NCBI GenBank assembly: GCA_024349245.1
Contig: JALDNG010000023.1
Span: forward strand, 1,157,501-1,221,500
From: Neodontobutis hainanensis
Taxonomy: Eukaryota; Chordata; Actinopteri; Gobiiformes; Odontobutidae
Length of the DNA: 64,000 nucleotides
Reading direction: 5' to 3'
Each line of letters starts with the position of its first letter. Position 1 is the first letter of the stretch. A model generated the notes under the pieces. It was given only the letters and a program-made list of their open reading frames with translations, made no database searches and had not been told where the DNA came from. Shown in pieces: positions 26,487 to 37,469 of the stretch. The position numbers and the translations under genes were made by a program.

Positions 26487-29400
26487 ATGTCAAGTCAAAG
26501 CAACAGAGGAATTTTTAACCCTGCCTACCATGACAGCGAGACACTGGAAATGGATAAAAGGTTAGTGAAAAATGAAGAGAATGTCATATTTGAAAATGGT
26601 GAAGGTTCTTATATATAGTAAATACACTAATGTGGTTTAGAACTAGGCAACTGGACATGGTTTCTAATGAATGAAGACCTTTAGTCTCTAATCTAAGTAG
26701 TTTTGTGTGATGAGATAATGCACACTTCTATGCGTTCTTAAGTTTCCGTATTGTTGATATTGGTAATTATTGAATGACTGAATGTGCCATAAAAAGAGTC
26801 ACATAGGAAACCTAAAAAACACCTTGTGGCTTGAATTTGCAACTTTTAAAATGTTCAACTTTTTATTTATTTTCATTATTGTATCATTAGGTCCCCAAGC
26901 AGAAGTCGTCACACTAATCCCTACGCAGGGGAATGGAGTGGGGTCAGACCACAGGCTTATTCCACATCTACTGGTCAGTCCAGTTACACGGAGAGAGGAT
27001 CTTGGGTGGACCGGCCCGAGCAGAGCTGGAGTGAGGGACAAAATATCCCTATGGGTCCCCTAACACCTCAACCAGAGCACCCAGCATGGCGCCATGACCT
27101 TAGTAAGTCAACCATCTATCTATTCACCCATTCTTGTTTTAGACTGTTGGCCAGCTTTTCTGTTGCTTAGTGACATCTTTGTTGATTAACCTCAACATTT
27201 TCTTTGTTAGATCACAGTACATTTCCGATGGCTTCTGAAGACCAGTATGAACAGTCACTATCTGTAAGAATGTCTTCTCTTCCTTCAGGTACGAGCTATT
27301 ACTATTCTTTACATGCTATAGTTAACACAAAAGTTGTTTTTTTAAACAATAACAATCACAATTGTATAAATGTGTCACTTGGCTTTGTTATTAACTCTAT
27401 ATAATTATTAATGGAAAGTCAACCAGGCAAGATACAAAAAACAAGACCAGGAAATGAAAAGGTTTATAACAGAAAGAAGGGGATTTGGAAGATTTTTAAA
27501 GTTTTAAAGTTTGTCTGGAAAAAAACAAACACTTTTGTCATTGTGGAATAATAAATATTAACACAAGCACTAATTACAGCCTTTCAGTGTTGGTTTTGTC
27601 TTAGCAGACTCTGGACTTGATTTCAGTGACACTGAAGTTTAATTGAAGCTCTTTTTTGTACAATTTGTGTTTGACTAGTCCCACAGTTGACAGCATTTGC
27701 CTATGGGTGCTCACTTTCTTTTCTATTGTGTGTAGCACCATTAGTTGAAAAACATGGCATCTTTATGTTATGCATTTTATCCTCAAATAAGAAGAGTATA
27801 GAAAAGCTCTATCTGCATGACGTTCTAATGAGTGCGTGCATTGTGAAGTCTGTAAGTATAGCTTTTAAGAACAAAAGACGATCACTGGTTAAAGCTAAAC
27901 ACAGCCTTTGTGTTTGTCTAGGTAACATGACAATGAGATGGAGGGGACTAACAATGAGAAGAATGAGTAAGTTTCCCAACACAGATCCTAACCATCTTCA
28001 GTTTGCAGAAGAGGCCATCATGAATCAGATGGAAAATGGTGAGAATCTTTTTGATAAAGCTCTGTGACATATAAATATAAAACCTTTTTTATATTATGAT
28101 CATAGAGTATTTGTGAAGATAACAGGCATCACTTGTCATGTTGTGTTGTACAGAAGAACTGAACTTAATCCAAGATCTTGTTCCGATGTCCACTCGAGAC
28201 AGAATTCGGGCCATCCGAGAACTTCCAATGAGCTTTAAAGAGAAGAAACATATCAGGTGGGCACTGAGCCAAAAGTAATAACTCTTTTGCATTGTTTTAT
28301 CTAGACAGTAGTTAAATATTAATCTCTACTAAAGACCAGTGTTTAGACAAATCAGTGGTATATTAAGGGGGGCCCTGTGGTTTTGCAACATGAAGGAAGA
28401 GTTATAAAGTAAGTGTGCAAACAGTCACACATAAAGACAGTGCTAATCACCAAGTGCAAAGTTTTTCCTGAAACCCTAGTCCTGTGTTAGATCTTATAAC
28501 TCAGTTAACTTATTGATTAGTTTTGATCTGAAGCTTATGTTTATATAATGTATTATCTGATCTAATTTGTTTCACAGGAGCCATGTGCTGGCACTCATAT
28601 CCTCCAAGAAGTCTCACCAGATGACTTGTTGCTCTGATTGCTCTGAGAGAGTGTCACGCGTAAGTGTTTAACCTGTTATTAAACCATCTGCCTTTTCCCA
28701 ACGCCTCACACCAGAATTTCTCTTAGTCCTTTCGCAGATGTGGCATTAATCTCAGGTTTGCTTGGCAAACACTGGATCTATGGCAAGGCACCATGAAGGA
28801 GATCGGGGGAAAGTTCGGCACCAGCGTTCTCTCTTTTTTTGTGTTCCTGAAATGGCTGCTTATGTTCAATGTTTTCTCCTTCCTGGTCAACTTTGGTTTT
28901 ATCACCATCCCACAGCTGGTTTATGAGCCCGTACCTCACATACCTGTAAATACACGCTTCAGAGGACTAGAGATTCTCACAGGAGCTGTAAGTAAACCTT
29001 AAAGGCCCTTATGCACTGGGCACTGCATGTAATTTGGTTTAAATGCTCTGCTACAGTATATGTGAAGAAATAACTTAAATAAGTGTGTGTGTATATGTGT
29101 AGATTGACCTTATTTATTTACATTTACATTAAATATAATGCTATTATTTGTCCAGAATCTTATTTTATATTTATAATTACTTTTGTTTCAATGTGAATCC
29201 AAATAATTACATACAATTTGAAAGATACATTGTTGTCAAAACATTTCATTTCTAAATAATTGCATTGTCATCCATGTTTTTTTGTGTGTGCTTAGTTACA
29301 TGCGGTAACATCTTTGCTAGGATTCTGGCATATCTTAATCAAATAGTTAGAAAGGTATTTTCATTTCAGCGTGTGATGCACCTATATATTTTTTCATTTT

Positions 29401-32400
29401 GTTCTTACAGGGTTACTTTAATAACACTGTCATGTACTATGGCAGCTACAGCAATGAGACCCTGAAAGGTGCAGTGATGTATGATATACAGCTGGGGTAC
29501 TTCTTCACTGTGGCCGTCTACATGGTGCTTTGTGGTATAGCACTTATCTTCAGGTCAGGAAGAGTGCTATGAATGATAAACTCTCTTCTTACAGTTTTAT
29601 ATTACTAAATATGATTTTACTGTTCCTCATTCAGCATGGCAAACTCCTTTAAGAAGAACTACATACTGGCTGTTCCAACATCAGGTGCCTGGCAACTTCT
29701 GTGCAGCTGGGACTTTAGTATCACCAATGAACGGGCGGTGAAACAACGTAAAAACAACCTCCGTATCCAGCTCAAGGTGGATATTTCTCACACAATTTCC
29801 CATCAGTAAACTGTGACTTAATTTCTATACATATTTATTCTTTTTTGTCATCATCATTTGTATGTCTTTAGGAGTCTTTGTCAGAGAAGGCCTATGGCGA
29901 GCAGCTCACAATCTCTGAAAAACTGGAGCACTTTGGGGTTCATTTGGGCTCCTGGCTGCTGTCCACTAGTTTAACTGTTGGCTGTGGCGCTAGCATCTAC
30001 TTCCTCTGCCAATATGAACAGAAGGTATGTAAGATAAAATATTCTTATAAAAAATAAAAGATAATTTTACTGATTTATACATGGCTAAATGTCATATGAA
30101 GATTGTTTTGTTTTCAAATTAAACAATTGTTTTTTCCTATTGATTGTACACAGATAGAGTTTATGATAACACTTTATAATATGATGTAGCAATCTTTACT
30201 CATAAATTGCAAATTACTACCAGTAAGTTGTCAAAACATTTACAGTCAGTGCATGGTGTGACGCTCCCTTATACGTATGTAATAGTGTAACGCGTCACTA
30301 TCTTTTCCATGTTATCTTTACAGCACATGACCGACACTGCCAACTGGTCTCTCCTTCAGGAGGCCGAGACACTTCTGGTTCCTTTTGTTGTGTCTTTGAT
30401 GAACATGGTTGTTCCTCTCTTCTACTCACTTTTCAACAAGTTTGAGCACTATTCTACTCAGCGCAGACAGATATACGCTCTAGTCGTCAGGTAGATCACA
30501 AGCAATTCACCAAGATTTAGGAATCATTTAAAACAGGTATTGACCACGTCTTTTCTGTCACATTTAGAAATGTCTTACTCAGACTGTCCATTCTGGGTGT
30601 CTTGTGTTACTACTGGATGATTGTTGTGGCAAAAACATTTTCGGTATGTTCAATCAGAATTACACAGGCACAAAGAGCTGAGAAGACTTTGTATTGTAAT
30701 ATTCACCTATTGAACATCTGCCCACAGTGTTGGGAGTCTGTGGTAGGACAGGCATTGTATCGCCTAGTCATTGTTGACTTTTTATTTCTGATATTGGGAT
30801 CCTTTTTTGGAGAGTTTCTCAGCAAGTGAGTATCATAATTTATTTATTTCCTATATCCTTCTAAAGTGAAATTAAATATAAAATGCAAAAACTTTTGTTT
30901 GCCACAGTGTGGTTGGGACCCGACTTCTGCCTCGTTGGGGGGTTCCAGAGTTTGATGTGGCGCGAAATGTCTTGGAAATAATCTATGCACAGACTCTAGC
31001 TTGGTGAGAAGGAAATATTAAATGTTTTTGCAAAAAACTTGGCATGTTCCCAGTATAGAGTCGTAATAGTGTTTATTGCTTGTCTCCATAGGATTGGCGT
31101 CTACTTTTCTCCTCTTCTGCCAGCTATTCAAATCATCAAGTTTTTTGTCCTTTTTTACCTAAAGAAGGTAATTGACGCCTTACGGGCCTTGGTAATTGTA
31201 AACTGAACTACCATGGTGATACACGTTTATAGCCAGATACAATACCAATGATGGCCTGGCTGCTCTTGAAGCTCATATTACTCTATTTGTGCAATTGGGT
31301 CAATAATTAATTAAGTTAAGTATGTTGTGATTAGTGGAAAATACTGGTGGTGCCATGATTGCATTTAGGCTGGACGTTTGGTTGCATTGTAAGGTCAATC
31401 AAGTAATCACTTTTGATATGATTAGAAATATGAGACACCCTGCCTAATAGTGAACAAAGACATTGCATGCCTTTATGAAGCTGCAGTTCGGAGAGTGTGG
31501 TGACACTTAATTGAATGCTGTGCATGTTTGTCCTCTTTTTAGGTGAGTCTAATGCACAATTGCCAGCCTCCACGTCGAACAGGAAGAGCTGCTCAGATGA
31601 AAACCATCTTCACTGCCTTACTATTCTTCCCTTTTTTTGTGGGAGCTTTGTCCATTGTGGGATACACAACTTGGAGGTAGGAGCATCTCAATAAAGCACC
31701 TCAATAAAGTAAAACACATCCATTTCACATTATACATTATTCAGACATTTCCCTCAACATTGTTTCACACTCTCTCCTGTAGTTTGACCCCCTCTGAGCA
31801 GTGTGGTCCATTTCGGGGGCTCAACAACACATTCAGTGTGGTCGAGGTCTGGATAGATCGCCTGAAGGCAATCCCTGGCTCGCAGTGGGTCATTTTTATC
31901 TACCAAAATATAATCCGGAGTGAGATATTTTACTTCCTCATCACAATCATCATCCTGTAAGTGCTTTTCAGGTTTAAATATAGATGCTCAGAATGGTTTT
32001 TAATATCATGTTATTATATATTTTTTATCTATTGTAATTTTGATATTTGTCAACTTCATAAGTTATCAGCAGTTTGAGATCCTTGGGTCACATAGCCTAG
32101 TTTCTGTTGGTGTGAAATATATTTAACTAAGGTGTATTTTAGAGTTTTGTGGCATTTAAATTGTCACACAACTATGTTGCTAATAAACGCAATTATGTCA
32201 AAATAACATATTGCTTGTTTAAGTCAAAGGTAATATTTTACAAATACCAATACTAATACCAGTACAATGTTTGTATTAACTTTTCCTTCATAGTATTGTT
32301 GTGTACATTTTCTGGCAAGTCACTCAGGGCCGCAAGCAACTAATTGCTCTTCTACAACAACAGATTGTCAATGTAAGTGTGTAAAAAAGCCATTGATATT

Positions 32401-33199
32401 GTATGGCTATTTTATCACAAGTATTTTTCAATTAGGAGGAAGTTTTCTGTCTTTTTTAAAAATCTACTTTTTCATTCTTTAGGAGGGGAAAGACAAATCT
32501 TTTTTATTAGAAAAGCTGCAGAACCTCCAGAAATCTCAGCCTAATAAAAGATCTAAACATAAAAGTCATAAAAAGGTTAGTTGTCTTTACATAAAGAGTA
32601 GCTCTTAATTTTGACATGTTAATTTCTGTCTTTTTTTTTTAAAGAGCAAAACCATGCATCATTCAGATGATCATTCATCATCTAACTCCAATGCCATGGT
32701 CCAGGTCTTGCTGGCTCGCCAGCGTCTTGAGGAAGAGCAGAGACAACGTGCCAGAGCAGTCCCTGTTCCTTTGGGGTCCACAGCCAGCAATTTCACACAG
32801 GCCATTCTGAGCCATCACCTGGTTGACCAAGAGGGTGGTGACTTGAATGACATGATAGATAGACAGCAATCCTCGTCCAGTGCTTTGTTCCAAGTCATGC
32901 AAGCCAGACAGAGAGCTGAGGGTCAGTCCAGAGAAGAGTACTACAGCCGAGCTGGGTTTACGGAAAGTCACATGAACTACAGACACAGACCAGAAGAGGA
33001 AGATGATAACAGTCCAGCTTCAGTGACCAGCATTATGATGCAGGTGATGCAGGCCAGACAGAGAGCAGAGGAAGAGGAAGAACTCAAAAAGATGCAGTTG
33101 GTCCCTACTCCTCCACAAAATCCAGCTCCGTCTAGCGCTCTCATCCAGGCAATGTTGGCAAGGCAACAGGCACAGAATGAGTATGACGATGGTTACTAA
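26487..33199 (+). CDS. tmc5: Transmembrane channel-like protein 5
   Basis: This is a second TMC-family membrane protein, divergently transcribed from tmc7. Twenty exons: 26487-26560, 26891-27102, 27211-27288, 27922-28038, 28154-28256, 28578-28659, 28727-28987, 29411-29553, 29635-29776, 29872-30024, 30324-30490, 30568-30643, 30728-30825, 30908-31003, 31092-31167, 31543-31676, 31783-31956, 32294-32372, 32483-32575, 32645-33199. Phases are consistent and the sum is 2913 nt, or 970 residues (human TMC5 about 1006). The N-terminal 150 residues are polar and low in complexity. The membrane core carries GWLC-type loop text such as CSWDFSITNERAVKQ, the TMC signature as CWESVVGQALYRL (Thr replaced by Ser), and NVLEIIYAQTLAWIGVYF. 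TMC5 rather than TMC6/8 is chosen from the 3' half (CGPFRGL, NEGKDKSFLLEKL) and from adjacency to tmc7. The last exon encodes an unusual tail with repeated QVMQARQRAE-like motifs. Confidence 0.93.
32693..33178 (+). repeat. Repeated peptide motif in tmc5 tail
   Basis: The last tmc5 exon encodes five spaced copies of a 14-16 residue motif: NAMVQVLLARQRLEEE (32690-32737), a degenerate SNFTQAILSHHLVDQ (32786-32830), SALFQVMQARQRAEGQ (32879-32926), SIMMQVMQARQRAEEE (33029-33076) and SALIQAMLARQQAQNE (33131-33181). The core is hydrophobic-Q-[VA]-[ML]-x-A-R-Q-[RQ]-[AL]. Linkers are acidic, serine-rich or proline-rich. Each copy could form a short amphipathic helix after the last membrane span, presumably facing the cytosol. 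Confidence 0.85.
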
Positions 33200-34155
33200 A
33201 CAGGGAAAAGAACGCTATAGTCTTTAATGAAGAAGGAAATGGGAAAAAAAAAATTAGATTTGATATAAAAGCATTTTACTGTAAAGGTATGATGAATATG
33301 GCTACTGTTGCAGACGAGAAGGTGCCGGTCCACCTCTTAATGCACGTTTATGTACTATATGGTGTATATTTTTATGAGATTCTATGTGAAACAGTACAAA
33401 TAAATACTAAACTCGTGTCTGTGCTATTTATATGACAACATACTGTATTTCTATCTTAAGCAAAAGGAAAAAAGTGTGGTCTAACCGCCAAAGCAACACT
33501 GCCCTCTGGTGGTAGTTTGTGCTAGTTCTGGTCTTAAACCAATAATTCTTCATTTACACAAGATTTAGTTTTTATTGACATCCAGTCCAATTAGAAACAT
33601 CAAACCCCCCCACACAGTTTTATGTTCTGCAGATTAGTGAACAGTTTAACAATTGTTTATATTCCCAAAATATATAGTTTAATTCCCAGTTAAAGGTGTG
33701 GGACACAGTGATAGAATCTGAATGGAAAAGTGAAATGGGACATGTTTATTACAACCATTCTGTTTACAACACTGCATACTTTCACTCCACAACTTATTTC
33801 TAGGGACAAGAATCGCAAATTATTCTCAGGTATAAATGCTGTAGTATGCAACACGGCAAATGGAACATTGTCCCTATCAAATAAACATTAAATAAAATAA
33901 ATCAATTCACAACTACTAACAGTTTCTATGTATAGGCACATGGTTTGCTGTGTTTGTGGCTTTAGAAAATAATTAATAAAAACAATTAAACTGTGTGTTT
34001 GATAAGGCTAGTAGCACCTCAGAAAGCTTCATTTTCTTTTCAGATGTGTCTACCACACACCTGCCCTGAGTGTGCTCGGTCAAGGCAGGATTTAAAAATG
34101 TCTGATAGCAGTGCTCCTTTCATCTATGAAGGAAAACAACTGGTCGGCCATCTGT
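33200..34155. other. Convergent 3' UTRs of tmc5 and gsg1l
   Basis: There are 956 bp between two facing stop codons. A plus-strand AATAAA at 33399-33404 follows the tmc5 stop by 200 bp and is its likely poly(A) signal. Minus-strand AATAAA copies (TTTATT at 33571-33576 and 33745-33750) are candidates for gsg1l. The two 3' UTRs may nearly abut or overlap. No coding exon is seen. Confidence 0.6.
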
Positions 34156-37100
34156 TCAGCACTGCTCTTCGCCCAAAGACCCGTGGATATCATTCAAGTC
34201 CAGGGAGTCAGCAGGTATGGGAGTTCTCCTGCCACTTTTCAGGCTCTGACTTGAGTAAACCTCCACAGATTTTGAGATGGAGTGCACAGAACGTTCTCTG
34301 AAATAACCAAATGCCTCTCGGGCATGCTCCTCCCGGATGCTCTGCTCAAACGTTTTACGCTTGTGCCGGAACTCAATGACGGTTTTAGTGTAGGAGTTGA
34401 GTGTTGTGACTGAGGCACCCATACAGCAGGTAAAGGACGCCCAGGCCAAACTGCAAAACAAAAGAACAGATATTTGTTTCAAAAGTTTCTTTTTAGCTCA
34501 GTTTGCATGTGTTACTTTTAAACCTAAATAACATTTTTGGCATTGCCTGACAAAAATTTGACTCTGTGTTTGCAGAGATTAGTGTCAATCACTTTAAGTC
34601 CCTCCATGTTGGGTCACATGTGAGACCATACAATCAATTCATCATCTCATGTCCTTTCACACGCAGGATTTTAGAAAAAAGTCAAGAATTGTTTAGCCAA
34701 AAAAAAAATTGATTCCCAGCATAGTGAGCATATTGTAAAAGAAGTGAAATATTATCCCCTTATGCAATTCCAATCACGCTCCATATTGGGGCTTTAAACA
34801 CCAAAGCCTAATCCTACAATAACATGAGAGCTTTGGGCTTTTTTCATTATCGACAGTGATGCTGGGAAGAGGTGAGACCAAAGATGACCAATATTTTGGG
34901 CTCCTACTGGCAAACCAAAAGCTCCGATCTGATTTCCCAAAGTGTGGCTAGGATTTGCTCACTTATACAAACTTTTGCAGCCAACACAGCAAAAAAATGT
35001 ATTAAGAAACATGATACATTCATACCAGAATGACCAGCCGTAGTCCCAGTTGTATGGTCTCCAGTCAGGTGGGCCAAGGCTGACAGTCACCTGAAACACT
35101 TGTGTGTACATCACATGAGCCACCATGCCCAGAAGACCTGAAACCATATGCAGCCAGTGATCAGGGTGTTCTTGTACTCATTAGAGAACACTTTTAATAC
35201 ATCCAACGCATGCTCACATTTTAGATCTGCAAAACAACTTGTTTATCTTTTTCTTATTATATTTAAAACAGAACAAGCCAAGTTCACATGATCCAGTGCA
35301 GACATTTAGAGAAGAGGTTTATAGATGAGATTGTAAGCTGTACCTGAGAGCACAGTAAAAACAGCAGCAAAGGCGTTAAGTTTGAGTCCATCTATGATGT
35401 TGTTTGAGTGGACAAGCTCCAAACACATGAGACTGAAGCCAACCACCAGCAAAACAATGTAGAGCATCTCCGAGACCAGAGAGAGCCACAGCATCCCTAG
35501 ACATGGGCACATCCAATATATTTAACTTGAATCACTTCAGAGTTTAAACTTTAGATGGACAAGCGTTTTAACATTACAGTACTTTATAATAATGTCACCA
35601 AAAGGATTGTGGGAAAGACACAACTCTTCCAGTGTTTATACTTTTTCAAACCATATTTTGTCGATAGTTACTCACCTTTTTCTGATGCAGGAGCCAAATC
35701 AATAAAGCTTCGACATCTCTCACCTGGCAAACACGTACAGAAAATACATTACCATTAGTTACTGTGTACAATTAGCACAGTTAAAATTCTAGGCAAGTAT
35801 AATACAATTTAGGCAGTAACATTTAAGCCAGGCATAAGTCATGTTTATAGATTTGCCCCACTCTGTTTTGGGATGAACAGATGTGGACAACAACAGTGAC
35901 ATAAGTAAAGCACTCCGAGTGCTCCAATCCAAGTCTTAATCTGTGCTGAACTCCCAATTTATGCCCAGGTGTGTTTCACCGCAGCAGATTAGAGCATGAC
36001 CTCTTGCGACCCTCGCCAGCATAAAAAACTCTCAGGTCACAAGTTTAGTAATGGATTAACTAAATGTTAAATATGAGGCATAGAGTATGTCGGCAATGCA
36101 GCTTTTTGTGAAGGATTCAGTGGAAGCAGATGGGTCCCTGGCACAGCCACTCAACATCTGCTTTTTGTCCTGCTACATTAGCGGTACTTTACACAGAATT
36201 ACAAGGCCTTAGTATTATTTTACACAAACAAAAAAAACTGTTTGAATAATAACAATGTTGGGACATGTGTAAGACTGAATAAGACTGTGTCCATCCCACA
36301 AAGAGCAAATGAAGACATTGTGTATTCTCTCGCAGATGCCATGTTTTCATTCTGTCATCTGTCGAGCGGAGCATGTCCCTGGATTTGTCGTAAGTGGAAC
36401 ACTTTAATCAGGTAGAAGAAGGGTGGCAACAGCTGTTTTGAGGAAAAACTCATCAAGGGCCATGTTACATAATCCTTATTAACTCAAGCTGTCTCCACTC
36501 CCCCTCCATCGTACAGCCACTTGATGAGAGACACATCGCACATACTAGCAATTCCTTCCCAAATAATCTCAATGTGTCACATCAAGTTAGGTTCTCCAGG
36601 ACACAAACATGCACATATAAGATGCACAACATTAAGCTAATATTACTGTACTCTAGCAACACCATCATCGCCATGCTGACCATCAGAAACAGTCAGAGAG
36701 GCTCCATTCAGCTTCTTCATGTTCTACTGGAGCACGTGTGTATGCACTGAAATGTTCATTTTCTGAAGAATTGTTTCAACTTTAACCTGCATCAATAGCA
36801 GTCAACCACAGAGAAATGATCAAAGTGAACCACACAAAAGTAAATGAGCAGTATATTTCACCTTAACAGCACAATTACAACAAGACATTATGTAAAAATG
36901 TAATTAAATAAAAACATGGGCAAAAACCATACACAGATCCAGTTTAAATTTGAGCACAATAGAGAAGGATACAATAAAAATGTCTTTAAATTAAGTAAAC
37001 TTGCACCTCTTTGTAACTTTGTTAGATTACCTATGATTTTGCAGCATTAACTATTCCCCAGACAGTGGAAAGGTAAGTCTAGCCAATTAATCAAATACAT

Positions 37101-37469
37101 AACATTATCTCGCCTGGTTTTGTCAAACTTCCTCTGACACCCCCACACAGGCACACCACACACAGACCTTGTGCTCTTACTTTCATCGTCAATGTTCTCC
37201 TCGCAGGAGAACCAGATGCCCGTGTGGAATTGGCGGAACAGAAACCTATCGTCCCCGGTCTCCCAACTGTACACCACTTTGTTTGGGTCCGTCTCGTTCA
37301 CGCCATAGTCTATGCACTGGTGCGTCCGGAGCTTGCTGCACTTAGGCTTGGGCACTCTCTGTGTCCCCACGCACCAGTACGTGGTAATGAACGCCGTGAT
37401 GGAGAAGAACAGTGCGAGGAAGTTGAGCCCGACCGACAGCAGGGTCCTGCATCTGCGAGTGGTCTTCAT
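34156..37469 (-). CDS. gsg1l: GSG1-like protein, AMPA receptor auxiliary subunit
   Basis: GSG1L is a four-span claudin-superfamily protein that joins AMPA-type glutamate receptor complexes at synapses and slows recovery from desensitisation. Five exons: 37181-37469, 35676-35723, 35344-35496, 35026-35137, 34156-34450. Phases agree and the sum is 897 nt (298 residues). The start at 37469 gives the family N-terminus MKTTRRCRTLLSVGLN followed by TM1. The first extracellular loop has TQRVPKPKC and SWETGDDRFLFRQFHTGIW. TM2-TM3 include LWLSLVSEMLYIVLLVVGF and LKLNAFAAVFTVLSGLLGM; TM4 carries FTCCMGASVTTLNSYTKT. Compared with the human protein as I remember it, the first loop lacks the long alanine-rich insertion. 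The cytosolic tail ends LNDIHGSLGEEQC, which differs from the human ending and may be one of several alternative tails. Confidence 0.95.
35724..37180 (-). other. Intron 1 of gsg1l
   Basis: This 1.46-kb intron has no recognisable exon. A stretch at about 35930-36180 has lower AT content and no frame, and could be a regulatory element, but nothing specific supports this beyond its composition. Confidence 0.4.

Noticed and set aside
26782..27063. 93-codon open frame over tmc5 exon 2
   Set aside because: It is in a different frame from the true exon (26891-27102), which continues codon phase from exon 1 and gives a polar N-terminal region.
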